Below, piece by piece: positions 1 through 10,793 of a DNA stretch of 64,000 bases. How positions within the stretch are numbered: the first letter of the stretch is position 1; each line of letters opens with the position of its first letter. Source of the DNA: Oncomelania hupensis (taxonomy: Eukaryota > Mollusca > Gastropoda > Littorinimorpha > Pomatiopsidae); the NCBI GenBank assembly GCA_036898135.1, contig CM072525.1, forward strand, positions 57,298,049-57,362,048. Reading direction: 5' to 3'. A program made the position numbers and the translations under genes. The notes under the pieces were generated by a model that was not told the origin of the DNA, searched no databases, and saw only the letters and a list, made by a program, of their open reading frames with translations.

Positions 1-115
1 TATATTATATAAGATAATTGATTTAGATACAAAGTGAAAGCTGTTCTGGGTGATTGTGTAGTCGGATTTAATGAAAATGCAATGCCCGATTCGAAACTGA
101 GGCTATTGTTGTTTA

Positions 116-248
116 TAGGGTTAGGGTTAGGGTTAGTTGTCTTTAGTTGTCTATACATAGGTGTCTTTAGCCGTCTTTAGTTGTCTTTAGCCGTTAGCCG
201 TCTTTAGTTGTCTTTAGCAGTCTTTAGTTGTCTTTAGTTGTCTTTTCG
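116..248. repeat. Short TTAGGG run followed by a decamer tandem array
   Basis: About three TTAGGG units (116-137) are followed by a degenerate array of a 10-bp unit close to GTCTTTAGTT that runs to about 245. The same decamer resumes at about 985-1,062, so one array was probably split by the LINE fragment between them. The TTAGGG run is too short to indicate a chromosome end. Confidence 0.75.
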
Positions 249-261
249 CCCTTTATAGGTT

Positions 262-913
262 GATTGATTGATTGATTGATTTATTGTTGCTTTAGGTCCA
301 GCGGACTCCTCCGAGCCAAATCAGGACCGGACAACCCCCGATCCGCATAAAAGATCTGCTGAAACAACCCTAGTGGGAAAATTGAACGCCCTCCACCGGC
401 CAGTCACTTTACAATAAAGACATCCCACGCGGGGGACGGCTGAGGGTTTACCTCAACTACGCGAACCCCCGGTTACAAAAACAAAATAGAATACAACCAT
501 CATTACAAATCATCAACGAAACATATACATATAAAATGCCTATATTGCTAAATACTAACATCATAGGAAGCCCTAGTGACCACCCAGCAGAAAGCGTCCA
601 ACACTCCCAAGCTGATCCAACAGACCTCATACACAAACAAGGAGTCTTGTCCAGGAAGAGTTTTCAAGAAAAAAGGTAGGTCATTGATCTAGCGAAGAAG
701 AAGATAGTATAGCAGAGTGATAGGACAGAGCAGGAATGGGAAAGAGTATATGAGGAAGATAGCAACAGTGGGAATTTAAAGCACTAAATTTCCATAAAGT
801 GGGGATACTATTAATACTGAAACCCCCGGCACTCCAACGGGGGTACTGTTGCCGCAGTGAATCTGTCATGCCTACAAAGGCAAGACAGGTTTTCAACTGG
901 GGCTTTCACTGTT
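262..913 (-). mobile_element. R1: 5'-truncated LINE 3'-end fragment, tail (AATC)n
   Basis: The segment is flanked by a perfect 13-bp direct repeat, CCCTTTATAGGTT, at 249-261 and 914-926, read as the target-site duplication. The tail (GATT)n lies at 262-282 on the plus strand, so the element is on the minus strand. A second long copy is at about 62,440-63,010 in the same orientation. Short copies of its 3' terminus, all containing GTCCGCTGGACCTAAA, lie at about 35,818, 57,385 and 60,611 on the plus strand. No convincing coding region is visible, so this is probably a LINE 3' untranslated region; the parent LINE is not identified. Confidence 0.7.
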
Positions 914-984
914 CCCTTTATAGGTTAGAACAATCTACAGTGGCAAGATTGCTCATGACCCCAAGGGGTCCCTTTATAGGTACC

Positions 985-1062
985 GGTCTTTAGTTGTCTT
1001 TAGTTGTCTTTAGTAGTCTTTAGCTGTCTTTAGTTGTCTTTAGTTGTCTTTAGCTGTCTTTA
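985..1062. repeat. Second block of the GTCTTTAGTT decamer array
   Basis: Degenerate 10-bp tandem units, the same as those at 140-245 on the other side of the R1 insertion. Confidence 0.75.
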
Positions 1063-1069
1063 GTTATAA

Positions 1070-1190
1070 TTGGGTAACATAAGCAGTCGGTACGTGGGTA
1101 ACATGAGCAGTCGGTACGTGGGTAACATGAGCAGTCGGTACGTGGGTAACATGAGCAGTCGGTACGTGGGTAACATGAGCAGTCGGTACG
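1070..1190. repeat. 24-bp minisatellite, five copies
   Basis: Five tandem 24-bp units begin TGGGTAACATRAGCAG. Only the first unit differs, by one base (ATAAGC instead of ATGAGC). Both strands are open across the array because 24 is a multiple of 3; this is not evidence of coding. Confidence 0.9.
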
Positions 1191-1419
1191 CTTGTTCATG
1201 TTGCCCATTTATTGACGGTCGAGCGATCGGGCGAATGTATCGTCGATCGACTGTTTCGTTACACGACTGCCCCTGTCGTGTTATTATTTGTAAATATGCA
1301 ACAACTTCGACAATTTTATTGGGAAAGCGGGCTACTATGAAAAAAAAATTCCTTTGTACTTCGATATAATAATATATAGTGTATTGAACTAATAGCGATC
1401 TCTGTACCTCCTGAAGAAA

Positions 1420-1765
1420 CACTTATGCCTATCTGAAGCCAAACATTGGTTAGTGCTTGGCGATTTCAATGCCCATCACACACTGTGGGAAAGCCCAGAC
1501 TCAAGTGTCACAAGCGCTGGCACTCTTTTGGCGGACCACATCATGCAAAGTGATCTGTGCGTTCTGGACGATGGCTCGCCCACCAGATTTCCAGACCACA
1601 GTGGACAGAAGCCTACAGCAATTGACATAGCCCTGGCCAGTGCAGACCTATGCACAAATGTAAACTGGTATGTTCACGACGATCTCCTGGGTTCTGACCA
1701 CTGTCCTTTAGTATTGACAATAAACGATATGTCGTCAGACCTGCTTACCTCAAATTTTTTTTGTC
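1420..1765 (+). pseudogene. Jockey-type non-LTR retrotransposon endonuclease fragment
   Basis: The translated frame through 1,453-1,806 reads as the C-terminal half of an APE-type endonuclease (exonuclease-endonuclease-phosphatase fold) that nicks target DNA for target-primed reverse transcription. Visible family motifs are GDFNAHH (metal and active site), a DGSPTR turn, and GSDHCPL near the end, which carries the catalytic Asp-His pair. The N-terminal half is missing. No ATG starts it (the frame is open upstream and a GTG sits at 1,453), and no RT follows on this strand. It is a dead fragment. RT pieces of a similar Jockey-type element lie on the opposite strand at 3.3-3.8 kb. Family assignment is by motif recognition. 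Confidence 0.75.
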
Positions 1766-2096
1766 AGTACTCCAGGCACTTCAAAACCAGATTTTGGAAA
1801 TCATGACCAGATTTTGACTTTCGGTATTTATATAAACTGTCGTTATTTTACGTGAACCAAAATAATTATAATAAATAAATAAAAATATAGAACTGTATAA
1901 ACGTATTGTCATTATTCATCTTAATTTGCTCTTAGCTAAATTTTCATATATATTATTACACACGTAAAATAAATCAAGAAACGGTACACTGTTCAATAAA
2001 TTTATTGTTAAAAAATTAGGGTGCTTAATTGAAAAACAATGCAAAAGTGTTAGGCCACCACATCAACATAATATGTGATAATGATCTACTTGTATT

Positions 2097-2860
2097 TTAA
2101 AAAAAAAAAACATGCATGTATGCACTTTTCAGTTGCTGCAGTTCTTTTTTTGTGAAAGAGCTTTCAGGTCTGAACATACCTACCATCAGTGAGTCAACAG
2201 CATCTTTGCCCATACTGGACCTACTGTCAGTGGACGTTTTACGTACACAACTAAACACCCTCTCACAAGCAGCACTGTTGTGTGGGATGGTGCAGAGTAC
2301 CAGCATGAACTGGCACAGTTGCAAAACAAAAGCTAAGGGTGTTTTTGCTGACCTGCACCCAAAATTCGTCCACCTGCATAGCTGGGCCCACCAATCCCTT
2401 GACATCAGTTGACTGATACTCGGAGAATTGCTCCTTATTTGTTCAGATGTTGTATTTGGTGGAAAGAGTGCAGGGAATCGCTTCACAAAAAAGCGTAGAT
2501 CTTGGGAAGATGCAGTCAACTGAACTGAAGGACATATGATTCTGCAGTGCTGGAGCAAAGGGTCAGTGAGGGGCAGTTTCAGGAGAAGATAGCTGCAAGT
2601 TTCCTCAAAGTATGCACGCACTGAAGCATAGAACTTTGCAATACGTTCAGATTTTAGGTTGTAGTCTTTGGGACTGTCAAGCATTTTCCTTGCCTGATCA
2701 CCAACCAGCAGGTCTTCATCAGCTACCAAACAAGGCCAATTTTTTTAATAAGAAACCAGAAATGTCTGTTTTCGTTTCACACAAACACGCTTGGATGAAC
2801 TCGCCACCTCAACATCTGAATCATCATCTGTTGTTTCATGAATTCTTTTCTCCATGACAA
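2097..2860 (-). pseudogene. hAT-family transposase, internally deleted and frameshifted
   Basis: The minus strand encodes the C-terminal dimerisation region of a hAT transposase: IPHNSAACERVFS followed by RSSMGKDAVDSL, the family's usual IPxSxAxxERxFS...RS pattern. A possible start ATG near 2,855 opens a short acidic and basic N-terminus ending KRKQTFLVSY, then a stop at a poly-A tract; the frame shifts to NWPCLVADEDLL. The central RNase H-like catalytic domain is missing. Around 2,365-2,385 the neighbouring frame reads DEFWVQVSK, which belongs just before the dimerisation region, so there is a second frameshift. About 250 residues remain of a family usually 600-700 long. I could not identify TIRs or an 8-bp duplication. 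It is non-functional. Confidence 0.8.
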
Positions 2861-2879
2861 TTAAATATTTGCAGAGTAT

Positions 2880-3169
2880 ACACTTGAAAAACACTATTCT
2901 ATCCAATGAGTTATAGTTTTCTGGCGCAATTTGTTTAGCTTCCGCTTCCGGTTAAGTGTACTTTTTACCGAAATTTGTAAAAAAAAATAAAAAAATAAAA
3001 AATAAAATTTTTTGGTCGATTTTCGTATTTTTTAAAAAGAGATCGTAACAGCGTACTCGAGGTCAAAATATCGGGACAATACGGCGAAATACGGACGGGT
3101 AAGCAGGTCTGTGTCGTATCAGAATCACAAAAGCAGTGGTAACAAGTACAAAATAATATGAAAAGCGTT
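2880..3169. other. No recognisable gene
   Basis: AT-rich sequence with A/T runs near 2,980-3,010. I see no motif I can name. Confidence 0.5.
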
Positions 3170-3287
3170 AATGTGCTGGGTACAGTATAGGAATTGCCCA
3201 GAAGTAGCACCTCATCTCCATGCTTTGTATTCTTCGTTGTAGATCTGCTGTGAGGGTCCATGTTTTGCAAGCGTATAGGAAGATATA
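3170..3287 (-). pseudogene. 118-bp fragment of the RTE-like LINE RT C-terminus
   Basis: The minus strand encodes SIFLYACKTWTLTADLQRR, then IQSMEMRCY, the segment found in LINE copies A, D, F and G of this window. It starts and stops abruptly. The 47 bp at 3,286-3,332 recur at 1,368-1,412, so a further short dispersed repeat abuts it. Confidence 0.8.
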
Positions 3288-3329
3288 ATAATATATAGTA
3301 TATTGAACTAATAGCCATCTCTGTACATC

Positions 3330-3837
3330 CATCTTTTTTAAATAAATAAACAAAACATGTTCACCCTTAACCAACGCGTCTCTGACGAATGACTCGAAAC
3401 CAACGAGATGATCTGAAGTGCTCCTGTTTTCACCGAAAACACATTGAGAAATATCAAGAGTGCTGATGGATTCTAACTGCCACATCAAGCGCTCATAGAT
3501 AGATTTTGGATAATAATAAAAATTTAAAAAAATTAAAATCATAGATTTCCATAGTTTTGCACAAACAGCTTGTAATTGCAAATGGGCCTGTAGTTGTTTG
3601 GATCAGAGTGGTCCTACCAGGTTTAGGGATAGGAACAATAACTGCTTCCCGCCAAGATAGGGGAAGGAACCAGAAGGCCAGATATGATTAAACACATTCA
3701 AGAGAATTTTGAGGGAATCTTTGGACAGGTGCGAAATTAACTGATAATGAAAGTATTAGGGCCAGACGCAGAATTATTACATTTCAAGATGGAATCTGTC
3801 AATTCTTCCATAGAAAATGGAAGGTTATATGGTTCAC
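3330..3837 (-). pseudogene. Jockey-type reverse transcriptase, N-terminal part
   Basis: Minus-strand translation, with frame changes, gives in order LPFSMEELTDSI (near 3,800), a stretch like SKDSLKILLNVFNHIWPSG, PIPKPGRTT, and ENRSTSDHLVGFESFVRD with VKGEHVL. This is the order found in Jockey/I-type RTs before the catalytic FADD box, which is absent. The coding frame was interrupted by element Y: the preceding linker lies on its far side at 8,147-8,316. Several stops and frameshifts make it a pseudogene. Confidence 0.7.
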
Positions 3838-4228
3838 AATTCGTCGCTGTCAGACGAAAACCTCGTATCTCATTTTTTGCTGTTTTGAGAAAATCGATAA
3901 AAACTGTTTCAAACAGTCGGGTAACGCCAAACCAATGACTTTTTTACTTCAAAGGAACTATGAAAAGTCTAGAAATTTGGCAGTATGGGATAAAAAGTCG
4001 AAGAAGTGTTTTCCGTTGAGAACTGGAAGCAAATGAAGAGTTACGAGGTTTTCGACTTACAACTTTGTAAAAAAGTTTGAGTTACGAGGTTTTTGAATAA
4101 AACAACAGACCCTGGTACAACACAAAATCAGAGGAAAACGTTGTCAAAGATCGCAGGAAAGCCATATTTATAGGTGTCACAAACTGTCAAAACGTCAAAC
4201 ACATAAATACCATATCTTCCGGCATTTC

Positions 4229-5396
4229 CTATCCTGTCCCGTAACTCGGAGGTCGTAGGGGCACCACAGATGATCGTTTAACCAGCATACTCCATCTTTC
4301 TCTGTCCTCAGCAGCCCTGATGGCTTCGCTCAGTGTCAAACCAGTCCACTCTCGAATGTTGTCCTCCCACCACTTTTTCGGTCTCCCTCTTCTTCTACCT
4401 CCTTGCACTGTGGCTTGCAGAATGGTCTTTGCAAGGCCTGATGCTCTGATGACGTGGCCATACCATCGGAGTTTCCGTTTCTTCACCACTGTGAGCAGGT
4501 CATAGTGTTGTCCAATGGTTTGTGTGATGGTCTGTCGGACTTCGTCGTTGGTAATGTGTTGGGTATAGGAAATGCCCAGAAGTCTTCTGTAGCACCTCAT
4601 CTCCATGCTTTGTATTCTTCGTTGGAGATCTGCTGTGAGGGTCCATGCTTCGCAAGCATATAGGAAGATGGAGATGACAAGGGAGCGCAGCAGTCTTACT
4701 TTGGAATGGGCTTCAACTTTGTCAGGGCAGCAGTTGTTTGTGCGATCCTGGAGAGAAATTCCTGTCGGGACCCATTGTCTTTTTTTTTTTTTTTTTTTTT
4801 TTTAGCTTTTAGATGACAAGGGAGATGGAGATGACAAGGGAGCGCAGCAGTCTTACTTTGGAATGTAGACTGATGGTCCTGTCTTTCCAAATGGGCTTCA
4901 ACTTTGTCAGGGCAGCAGTTGTTTGTGCGATCCTGGAGAGGACTTCCTGTCGGGACCCATTGTCTGATACAATGGCTCCTAAATGTTTGAAGCTATGCAG
5001 TGTGTTGAGGGATTGGCCTTGGACTTTGATGTCCGTGTTGATGCCATTGGTGTTGTTGGTCATCATTTTGGTCTTCTCTGCACTTATTTCCATTCCATAG
5101 GCTCTGGAAGTGGTGTCAAGCCTCTGTACCATCTGTTCAAGTTCTTGTTCCTCTCTAGCCAATCCATCAATTATTCTGAGGTTGAAAATCTGTTCAGTGG
5201 TAATTCGCCCTGCCCTGAATCCTGCTTGTTCTTCAGCTATGATTTGTTCAGCTTGGGGTTTCAACCTGTTGAGTATTATTTTCAGGAGGACCTTGCTGGG
5301 ATGGCTGATGAGGCTGATGGTGCGGTAATTTTCACACTCCTGAAGGCCACTCCCCGCTCTGCCAGATCCTGTTACGGATAATGGTGAAGGCATCAA
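4229..5396 (-). pseudogene. LINE copy A reverse transcriptase, catalytic core deleted
   Basis: From 5,396 down to 4,809 the frame encodes CENYRTISLISHPSK, EEQAGFRAGR and TTEQIFNLRII, then jumps directly to DGLAREEQELEQ and TTSRAYGMEISAEKTKMM. The FADD catalytic motif and motif GVRQGCLLSP of intact relatives are missing. From 4,606 to 4,229 a separate frame encodes the C-terminal CYRRLLGISYTQHITNDEV and HYDLLTVVKKRKLRWYGHV region and the GRRRGRPKKWW tail. It cannot produce active RT. Confidence 0.8.
4660..4964 (-). repeat. Partial duplication in LINE copy A around a T24 tract
   Basis: The LINE segment at 4,668-4,779 (with a gap where the GTAGACTGATGG stretch is lost) repeats at 4,828-4,964. 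Between them, 4,780-4,803 is 24 consecutive T (poly-A on the LINE strand), followed by AGCTTTTAG. The junction looks like a 5'-truncated copy abutting a prematurely A-tailed one, or a template switch. Confidence 0.7.
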
Positions 5397-5485
5397 TCAT
5401 CGCTTCTCCTCCTGCTTGTAGCAGTTCCGCGGGTATGTTGTCCACTCCCGCTGACTTCCCCTTCTTCAGCGATTGCACTGCTGCC

Positions 5486-6862
5486 TCAACTTCTTCCCGG
5501 AGAATTGGGAGGATTTCTTCTTCTTCTCTGTTCTCGGGACATGCTAGAACTGATGAGTATCCATTTGGTGTAAAGGTCGGAGCAGTACTCTGTCAATCTG
5601 TCCAAGATTTCTTGTTCTTCAGTAAGGCATATGCCAGACTTGCTTGGGATCGTGGAGACTTTGGGCTGTTTAACACTTGTCAGGCGCTTCACAGTCTGGT
5701 AGGCCTTCCTGCTGTTGGTCTTGTTCAGACTGTTCTCTATTTCCTGGCATTGATCTTCTATCCAGTTCTCCTTTGCTGTGCGCATGCCTTTTCGGATGTC
5801 ATTGTTGATTTTTCGGTAGACATGAGCTCCCTGTGAGTTGTTCTTTTTCTTTTTAATCTCTCTTCGTTTATCACACAGATCCAAAAGTTCAGGTGTGATC
5901 CACGGCTTCTTCTTTGGTCGGTGCTTGCCAAGGATCTCAGTGGCGGAATCTGTCACAGCTGAGTTGAACGTGGTGGTCATGGTGTTGACATCTACTTCAC
6001 CAGCCCCCAAAATGAGCAGTGGTGCAAATTTCACTCTAATTGTGGCCTGAAATAGTTCTGCCACCTCCGGGTCTTGCAGTTTGTCCAGGTCGAACTTCAG
6101 TCTGGTGCACTTTGCTGTATTTACTCTCTTCAAGTGGAGCCGGAAAGACATCATCACGAGATCGTGGTCACTTCCGATGTCTGCTCCTGGAAAAGTGCGT
6201 GTCCTGCCAATGTTGATGCTTGATCTGAAGCGTTTCTTGACCATGATGTAGTCGATCTGGTTGTGATGCTCCCCGCCGGGACGGTGCCATGTCAATCGTC
6301 TGGAGTTTTTGTGGAGACCAAGCGTGTTTGCCAGTATCAGATTGTTGTATCTGGCAAACTCCAAGAGTCTCAGACCCCTGTCATTTGTCTCGTTGTTGCA
6401 GTGGGGTCCACATGTGTCTCCCCAGTTGTGGTGCGCATCTTGGCCAACCTTGGCATTTCAGTCGCCTTGCACTATGACTATGTCCTTCTTCGGCACTTGG
6501 TCAAGGACCGCCTGTAGATTTTCATAAAAATCCCCCACTTCGCTGTCGTCATAGTCTGATGCTGGGGCATAGGCCTGAATGATGGTGATGTTGAAAGGGG
6601 CTGCTCTCAGACGGATGGTAATGAGTCTACTGGATACTGGGCGGCAACCCATGACAGTGGCTAGAATGTTCTTGTGGACCAAGAATCCAACGCCGTGTTC
6701 GTGCCTGTCATCTCTACCGCTGAAATAGAGCTTGTGGCCTTTGTCGGTCGTTGTTTTACCTAGGCCTTTCCAGCGCACTTCGCCGATACATAAAACGTTC
6801 CATCGATAGTTGTCCAGCTTGTGGGCCAGTTCTTCTAATTTTCCTTCCGCAGTTAGGGTCAT
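5486..6862 (-). pseudogene. LINE copy A endonuclease and linker
   Basis: Two minus-strand frames (6,862-6,458 and 6,364-5,486) together encode an APE-type endonuclease that nicks chromosomal DNA. Motifs seen: GEVRWKG, DDRHEHGVGFLV, IIQAYAPASDYDD, then in the second frame a WHRPGGEHHNQIDYIMV stretch and GADIGSDHDLVMM (catalytic Asp-His). The linker KKKPWITPELLDL and the pre-RT region DRLTEYCSDLY follow. In many invertebrate annotations such sequences are named craniofacial development protein 2-like; that name reflects domain similarity, not function. Frame changes and loss of the WNAKVG segment between the two frames make it inactive. Confidence 0.8.
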
Positions 6863-7285
6863 GACATTCCAGGTTCCTATGACGATGTTGTTTCTCGTGC
6901 GGATCTTGCTAAATTGTCCATCAGTAGCATATTTATCACCTCCGTCCTGGTGGCCAACGGAAGGCGCCTTGTTGAGCCGGGCGACGACCGATCCGGTATG
7001 GAATTAGTGGATAGTTTCATCATGTAGTGTCTTTGGCAAAAAGGACCTGGCGGTGCCCAATCCTGTTGCCACAGCCGAAATCCACGAATACAGTGTGGCT
7101 CGCCTTGGCCCTGAGCACGTGGTCGTTGAACCTGTAGTAACGTGAGGTTACTCCGCCCTGGCCGGTGACTTCTGTGTAGAAGACTTTCGCCCAGTGATGC
7201 CGTGCTAACATCACCCCTGTTAGTCGCCTCTTACGACACGCCGGGAAACGTTGGGTCTATTCTATTTAGTGCCCGAACTCACAGG

Positions 7286-7414
7286 GTCTTTGGGAGGTTC
7301 GTTGCAGACTTTACAAATCCACTCCGCAAAATCATCAAATGATGAGCAAGGGGAGTGTGGCAGGTTGCACTTTCCGCAGAGGGTCCCAGACGACAGATTT
7401 CCGTTATCAGACAT
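7286..7414 (-). pseudogene. Small ORF with two CxxC pairs, cut by LINE copy A
   Basis: ATG at 7,414 opens a minus-strand frame of about 43 codons starting MSDNGNLSSGT, with CGKC and, about 26 residues later, CKVC, a layout typical of a zinc-binding module (PHD- or ribbon-like). It runs into the 5' end of LINE copy A at 7,284, and I could not find its continuation beyond 4,227. It lies inside element Y, so it may be the start of Y's own gene or a captured exon. No family recognised. Confidence 0.4.
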
Positions 7415-7655
7415 CGACGTAGATTCTGAAATTAATTAACATAAACAATCTCAAGTGTTTTATTCCGATTTAAATAAATGAATGTATGCTGTACGCCCCT
7501 CTCACAAACAAGCGATATGGAGATCTACTCAATCTAAGCCTACATACTAGATCTAACATCCGTCCCCCAGATCCAGTGACCTCCACGTACACCCTCCCCA
7601 CACTAGATCTATTCTCTTCGCCTCCAGAACTGTCCCTTTCTCTTCAACAACACAC

Positions 7656-7734
<79 letters not shown>

Positions 7735-8116
7735 AGTCTTTCACCACTGAAAACCACTGAAAACTCAAGACTACATGATTCAATGACTTTCCATACATTC
7801 ATTGTCTAATTGTGAAGGAAATCAAACGACTCGAAGTGTTATGTGTGCTCTGTACTTACAATTTTCGTCCAAACTTTTGCGACAAAGAAAACCTCGTATG
7901 TTGCGTCATTGTCACTTCCTACCGCGAAAACGTTCGGTAAAAACCTCGTATCTAAACATACGAGGTTTGGTCCGCCAGTAGAGAGATACAAGGTTTGGTT
8001 TCATGGATTTTTATTAACTTTCTATTCGAGACGCAATTTTGAGCTTAGCACAGAACGTGGACAAGAGACCAAGGGTCACAACTATAAAGTTATCTCCAAA
8101 CCGCCATTTTGGGACT
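7415..8116. other. Internal non-coding part of element Y with a (GA)n tract
   Basis: Contains a (GA)n microsatellite at about 7,661-7,731 and several ACCTCGTA/TACGAGGT motifs in both orientations between 7,885 and 8,125. No coding region supported. Confidence 0.6.
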
Positions 8117-8146
8117 TACGAGGTTTTCGTCTGACAGCGACGAATT

Positions 8147-8316
8147 ATCGGATTAAAAATAGCAGGGGTCTCGTTCTTTTTTATCTTTGATGTTTTGGAA
8201 TTTTGGGAATAATGAGCAGATGACGAATTGTGATGGATGGTAGAGGCGAACAAATCAGCCACCTGCTTTTTTTCAGAGATAATCTGTCCATGTTTCTGCT
8301 CTGTCCTCCATCAAAC
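8147..8316 (-). pseudogene. Jockey-type linker between endonuclease and RT
   Basis: The minus strand reads GQIISEKKQVADLFASTIHH followed by NSSSAHYSQN, the characteristic linker of Jockey-like ORF2 proteins ahead of the RT. It lies on the other side of element Y from the RT fragment at 3,330-3,837, on the same strand and in the right order, so both are parts of one copy. Its own upstream part is cut by element X1 at 8,326. Confidence 0.7.
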
Positions 8317-9047
8317 TTCCCGGATGCAAACTTGTTTTTTCCAACCTAGTTCCAGTCATTCGCCGAAAAAGGCAATCACCAAAGTCGAACGAAGCTCTAC
8401 GATGTGTTGCGAAATGATGCTTGCATGACTACGACTAGTTAAACATTAAAAATGATCGCTGTTGCTTCTAATTCTGTTCCATTTACACATATTAGCATTT
8501 CGCAACGGTATACTTGTTAATATGAGCATAATTATTATCGACCATATTTAATAGTTGCGTTCCTTGATTTGCATTTTGTTAGTTCTCAGCAGTAGGCTAA
8601 TAAATTGCATTCCCCATTTCCTGCCTAGAACCAAGTAGACACTGTTATACAGTATACATAGGCTTAATCTACATTATATATTATAAGTCAGTCTCCGCGC
8701 AGTGAAGAAGCTCACTAGCTGAATATAATTATTAGACCTGTATTGTTTGTTTTATACGTAAATAAATGTATAAACTATATCTATTCTAATTAATAATATT
8801 TAGGCCTATACTTCATAATATTCGAATCTTTAAAACAGGGCTTGCGAAATCCCACTTCCCGTTACCCGGGGAAGTGTAAAATTTCGTCGGGTAGTACACA
8901 CTCATCAAGTACATTTCCCGCGGGTAATACAGAAATCACAAATTAAAAAAATAATAGAGCTTCACTATTTTCGCTTTACTGTGAGCTGGCATTTTACCAT
9001 GAACCAAAAGTAATTTTTTTCTGCGAGATTTCCATCGCCGCGAACTG

Positions 9048-10779
9048 TGTCACAGGGCAGCCTGTGTTGAAACCGAGTAGTAAGTGCGGGTGGGGAGTTA
9101 ATGAGTTGGGGTAGTAACTGCGCGAAGTCGTTGTATGGTTATGCGTGGAAAGCGTGATTTTTGAACAGCATAGTTTGGCCAGCCAGTTTTGGGAATGTGT
9201 TCACTGTTAGGCAGAACAGGTTTTGGCAGAGACACGGAGAGACGTGCGGTCGTGTTTTCTCTGGGTGGTTTTGTTCTGGAAGTAAGGTTGGAACGATTAT
9301 TAACGTAAATAATAATTAGTTCTAGGAAAAGCCTAGTTGGAAATGTTACTGTGGTAGTAGCAAGCTCGAGGAAAAAGTGTGAGCAAATAACTAAGTTTGT
9401 GAGTTTGTGGTAGGTTAGTGTCGAGGTATTGTCCACTAACGGAGACTACTACGCACTGGATTACCTTACTTGGAGTACTTTGTAGGCAAGCAGTCGGAAG
9501 TTCGCTAGCTACAGGTACTTTACAATCGAGCCGTTGGGTAAGTGTGATGGTGATCTTCCTTTACTGTGCTAATGACCGATGGCCGGCTGTTTGGGGTGTT
9601 GAACGATAGCTGTGCGTGAGGCTGGGGGAAGTATGGTTGCACTGAGGAGAGGAAGGGTGCGACTGAAGGAGGGAGAATGAGGGAGGAGAATGGGGGTGAA
9701 GTGTGATGAAGGTAGGATGGAAGTGGTTGCTGTTGTTGAGGTTGCGGTTGTTCAAGATGGATAATGTGTTGATGATTTCATGTATTCATTTGCGGCATTG
9801 TTCATTTCATGCATTCATAATGTCATTTAGTTTTTGAATTATGTGTTGATTACAAGAGACAGTAAAAGTAGTCAAGGGAAGTGAAATGAACAGCAGTGGC
9901 GCTTCCTCAAGGTATCGGAATTAGTTAGTGTAGTAAGGGGGGAGAGTGTGAGGAGGGAGGGGGACAGAATCGGGTGGACTTGACATTAACAATACGGCAA
10001 GCATGTTGCAGGTTCGAAAGTCTTTGTTCGTCGCTCGGAAGTTCGTCGAACTCTTCAGCGCGACGACGACGACGACATCCGGTCGTTGGACCCACATCAT
10101 CATCACCACCCATTCGTCCACGTCCACGTTTGTGAACATCCTCATCGTTCCACAACCCCATCTTTCCCGCGTGATCGTGACGTCCGTTGCGGGACCTAGC
10201 CTCGGCGTTACAAGGTAGCCGACAGGAGGAGTCAGGCTGAGAGGCGTCGACGGCGGCAGGGCCGCCGCAACTACAGCGTCATCATCATCATCATCGTCAT
10301 CGTCGGCGGCGGAGGGAGTGGCGACACCACAGCGCCTGGATTTAACAGCGACAGTCCAGTGACAACCACAACGAGGAGGCAGCTACCTTTCGGAGACATC
10401 AACGGCGACACCCTACTATCAGGTCGGCTCGTTCTTTGTTTGTCCCCCTCTTGACACTTGCCCCCTCTGTGCCCGAACATTAGCGTTGCACAGTCGTTAG
10501 TTAGACGTGGTTGATCAGCAACCCCCGTTCATCTGACATTTCCATTTCATTGTTCATCGACCCATTGATTGTTCCATCACCATCTTTCTCGTTTCATGTG
10601 TAAATGTTGTATGTGTATGAGTGTGTGGTATGAATGAATAAATAGCTTGAAAGTTGTATATATAATTGTTGTGTTATCATCACTTCACGTCTGCGGGAAA
10701 CTGTCATTCTGTCTGGGTTGTCTGCGTGTGTAAGGTGTTTGTTTGTGGCGTCTACCCAGGGGGAGTCGTGGCAGTGACA
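9048..10779 (+). repeat. 5' LTR of LTR element 1
   Basis: 1,732 bp, TGTCAC...GTGACA. A polyadenylation signal AATAAA lies at about 10,636, followed by a TATATAATT stretch. (CGA)n and (CAT)n-rich stretches at 10,060-10,100 and 10,275-10,300 are internal to the LTR. Confidence 0.92.
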
Positions 10780-10781
10780 TT

Positions 10782-10793
10782 TGGTGGAGATGC
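10782..10793 (+). other. Putative primer binding site of LTR element 1
   Basis: TGGTGGAGATGC begins two bases after the 5' LTR. It starts with TGG, as expected for pairing with a tRNA CCA end; the tRNA is not identified. Confidence 0.55.

Larger units (their letters stand above)
4227..7284 (-). mobile_element. RTE-like LINE copy A, near full length but RT-deleted
   Basis: Runs on the minus strand from a conserved 5' end (CTGTGGGTTCGGGCA at about 7,284, shared with copies D and E) to a short (GGATA)n-type tail at about 4,227. It holds an APE endonuclease and an RT. About 330 bp encoding the RT fingers/palm, including the FADD box, are missing near 5,178: compared with copy D, FNLRII jumps to DGLA. 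A further anomaly at 4,660-4,964 is a partial duplication separated by a run of 24 T. Short tandem-repeat tails and the endonuclease-RT layout resemble the RTE/BovB group; clade assignment is tentative. Clear target duplications are not visible. Confidence 0.8.
3842..8142. mobile_element. Element Y: TIR DNA transposon remnant, TSD AATT, hosting LINE copy A
   Basis: The outer ends are perfect inverted repeats: 3,840-3,867 matches the complement of 8,117-8,144 (28 bp, including part of the duplication). AATT flanks both ends (3,838-3,841 and 8,143-8,146). Removing Y plus one AATT rejoins the Jockey-type linker and RT into continuous family-like sequence, which supports the boundaries. Internal ACCTCGTA/TACGAGGT motifs recur near both ends (3,863, 4,045, 4,085, 7,890, 7,945, 7,965). 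Without LINE copy A it is about 1.24 kb. No transposase is recognised; the only internal ORF is the CxxC fragment at 7,286-7,414. Superfamily is unassigned. Confidence 0.6.

Noticed and set aside
116..137. Telomere (TTAGGG)n
   Set aside because: Only about three units, embedded in ordinary interspersed sequence.
1070..1190. CRISPR array
   Set aside because: A contiguous 24-bp tandem repeat without spacers in a eukaryotic genome; the same applies to the 39-, 47-, 67- and 72-bp arrays.
6263..6527. Plus-strand ORFs over the LINE copies (also 34,287-34,910 and 45,049-45,287)
   Set aside because: Antisense shadows of the endonuclease and RT coding strand, repeated in every copy.
9098..10480. ORFs within the LTRs of element 1
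   Set aside because: They are duplicated exactly in the other LTR, are short, and have no protein-family signal.
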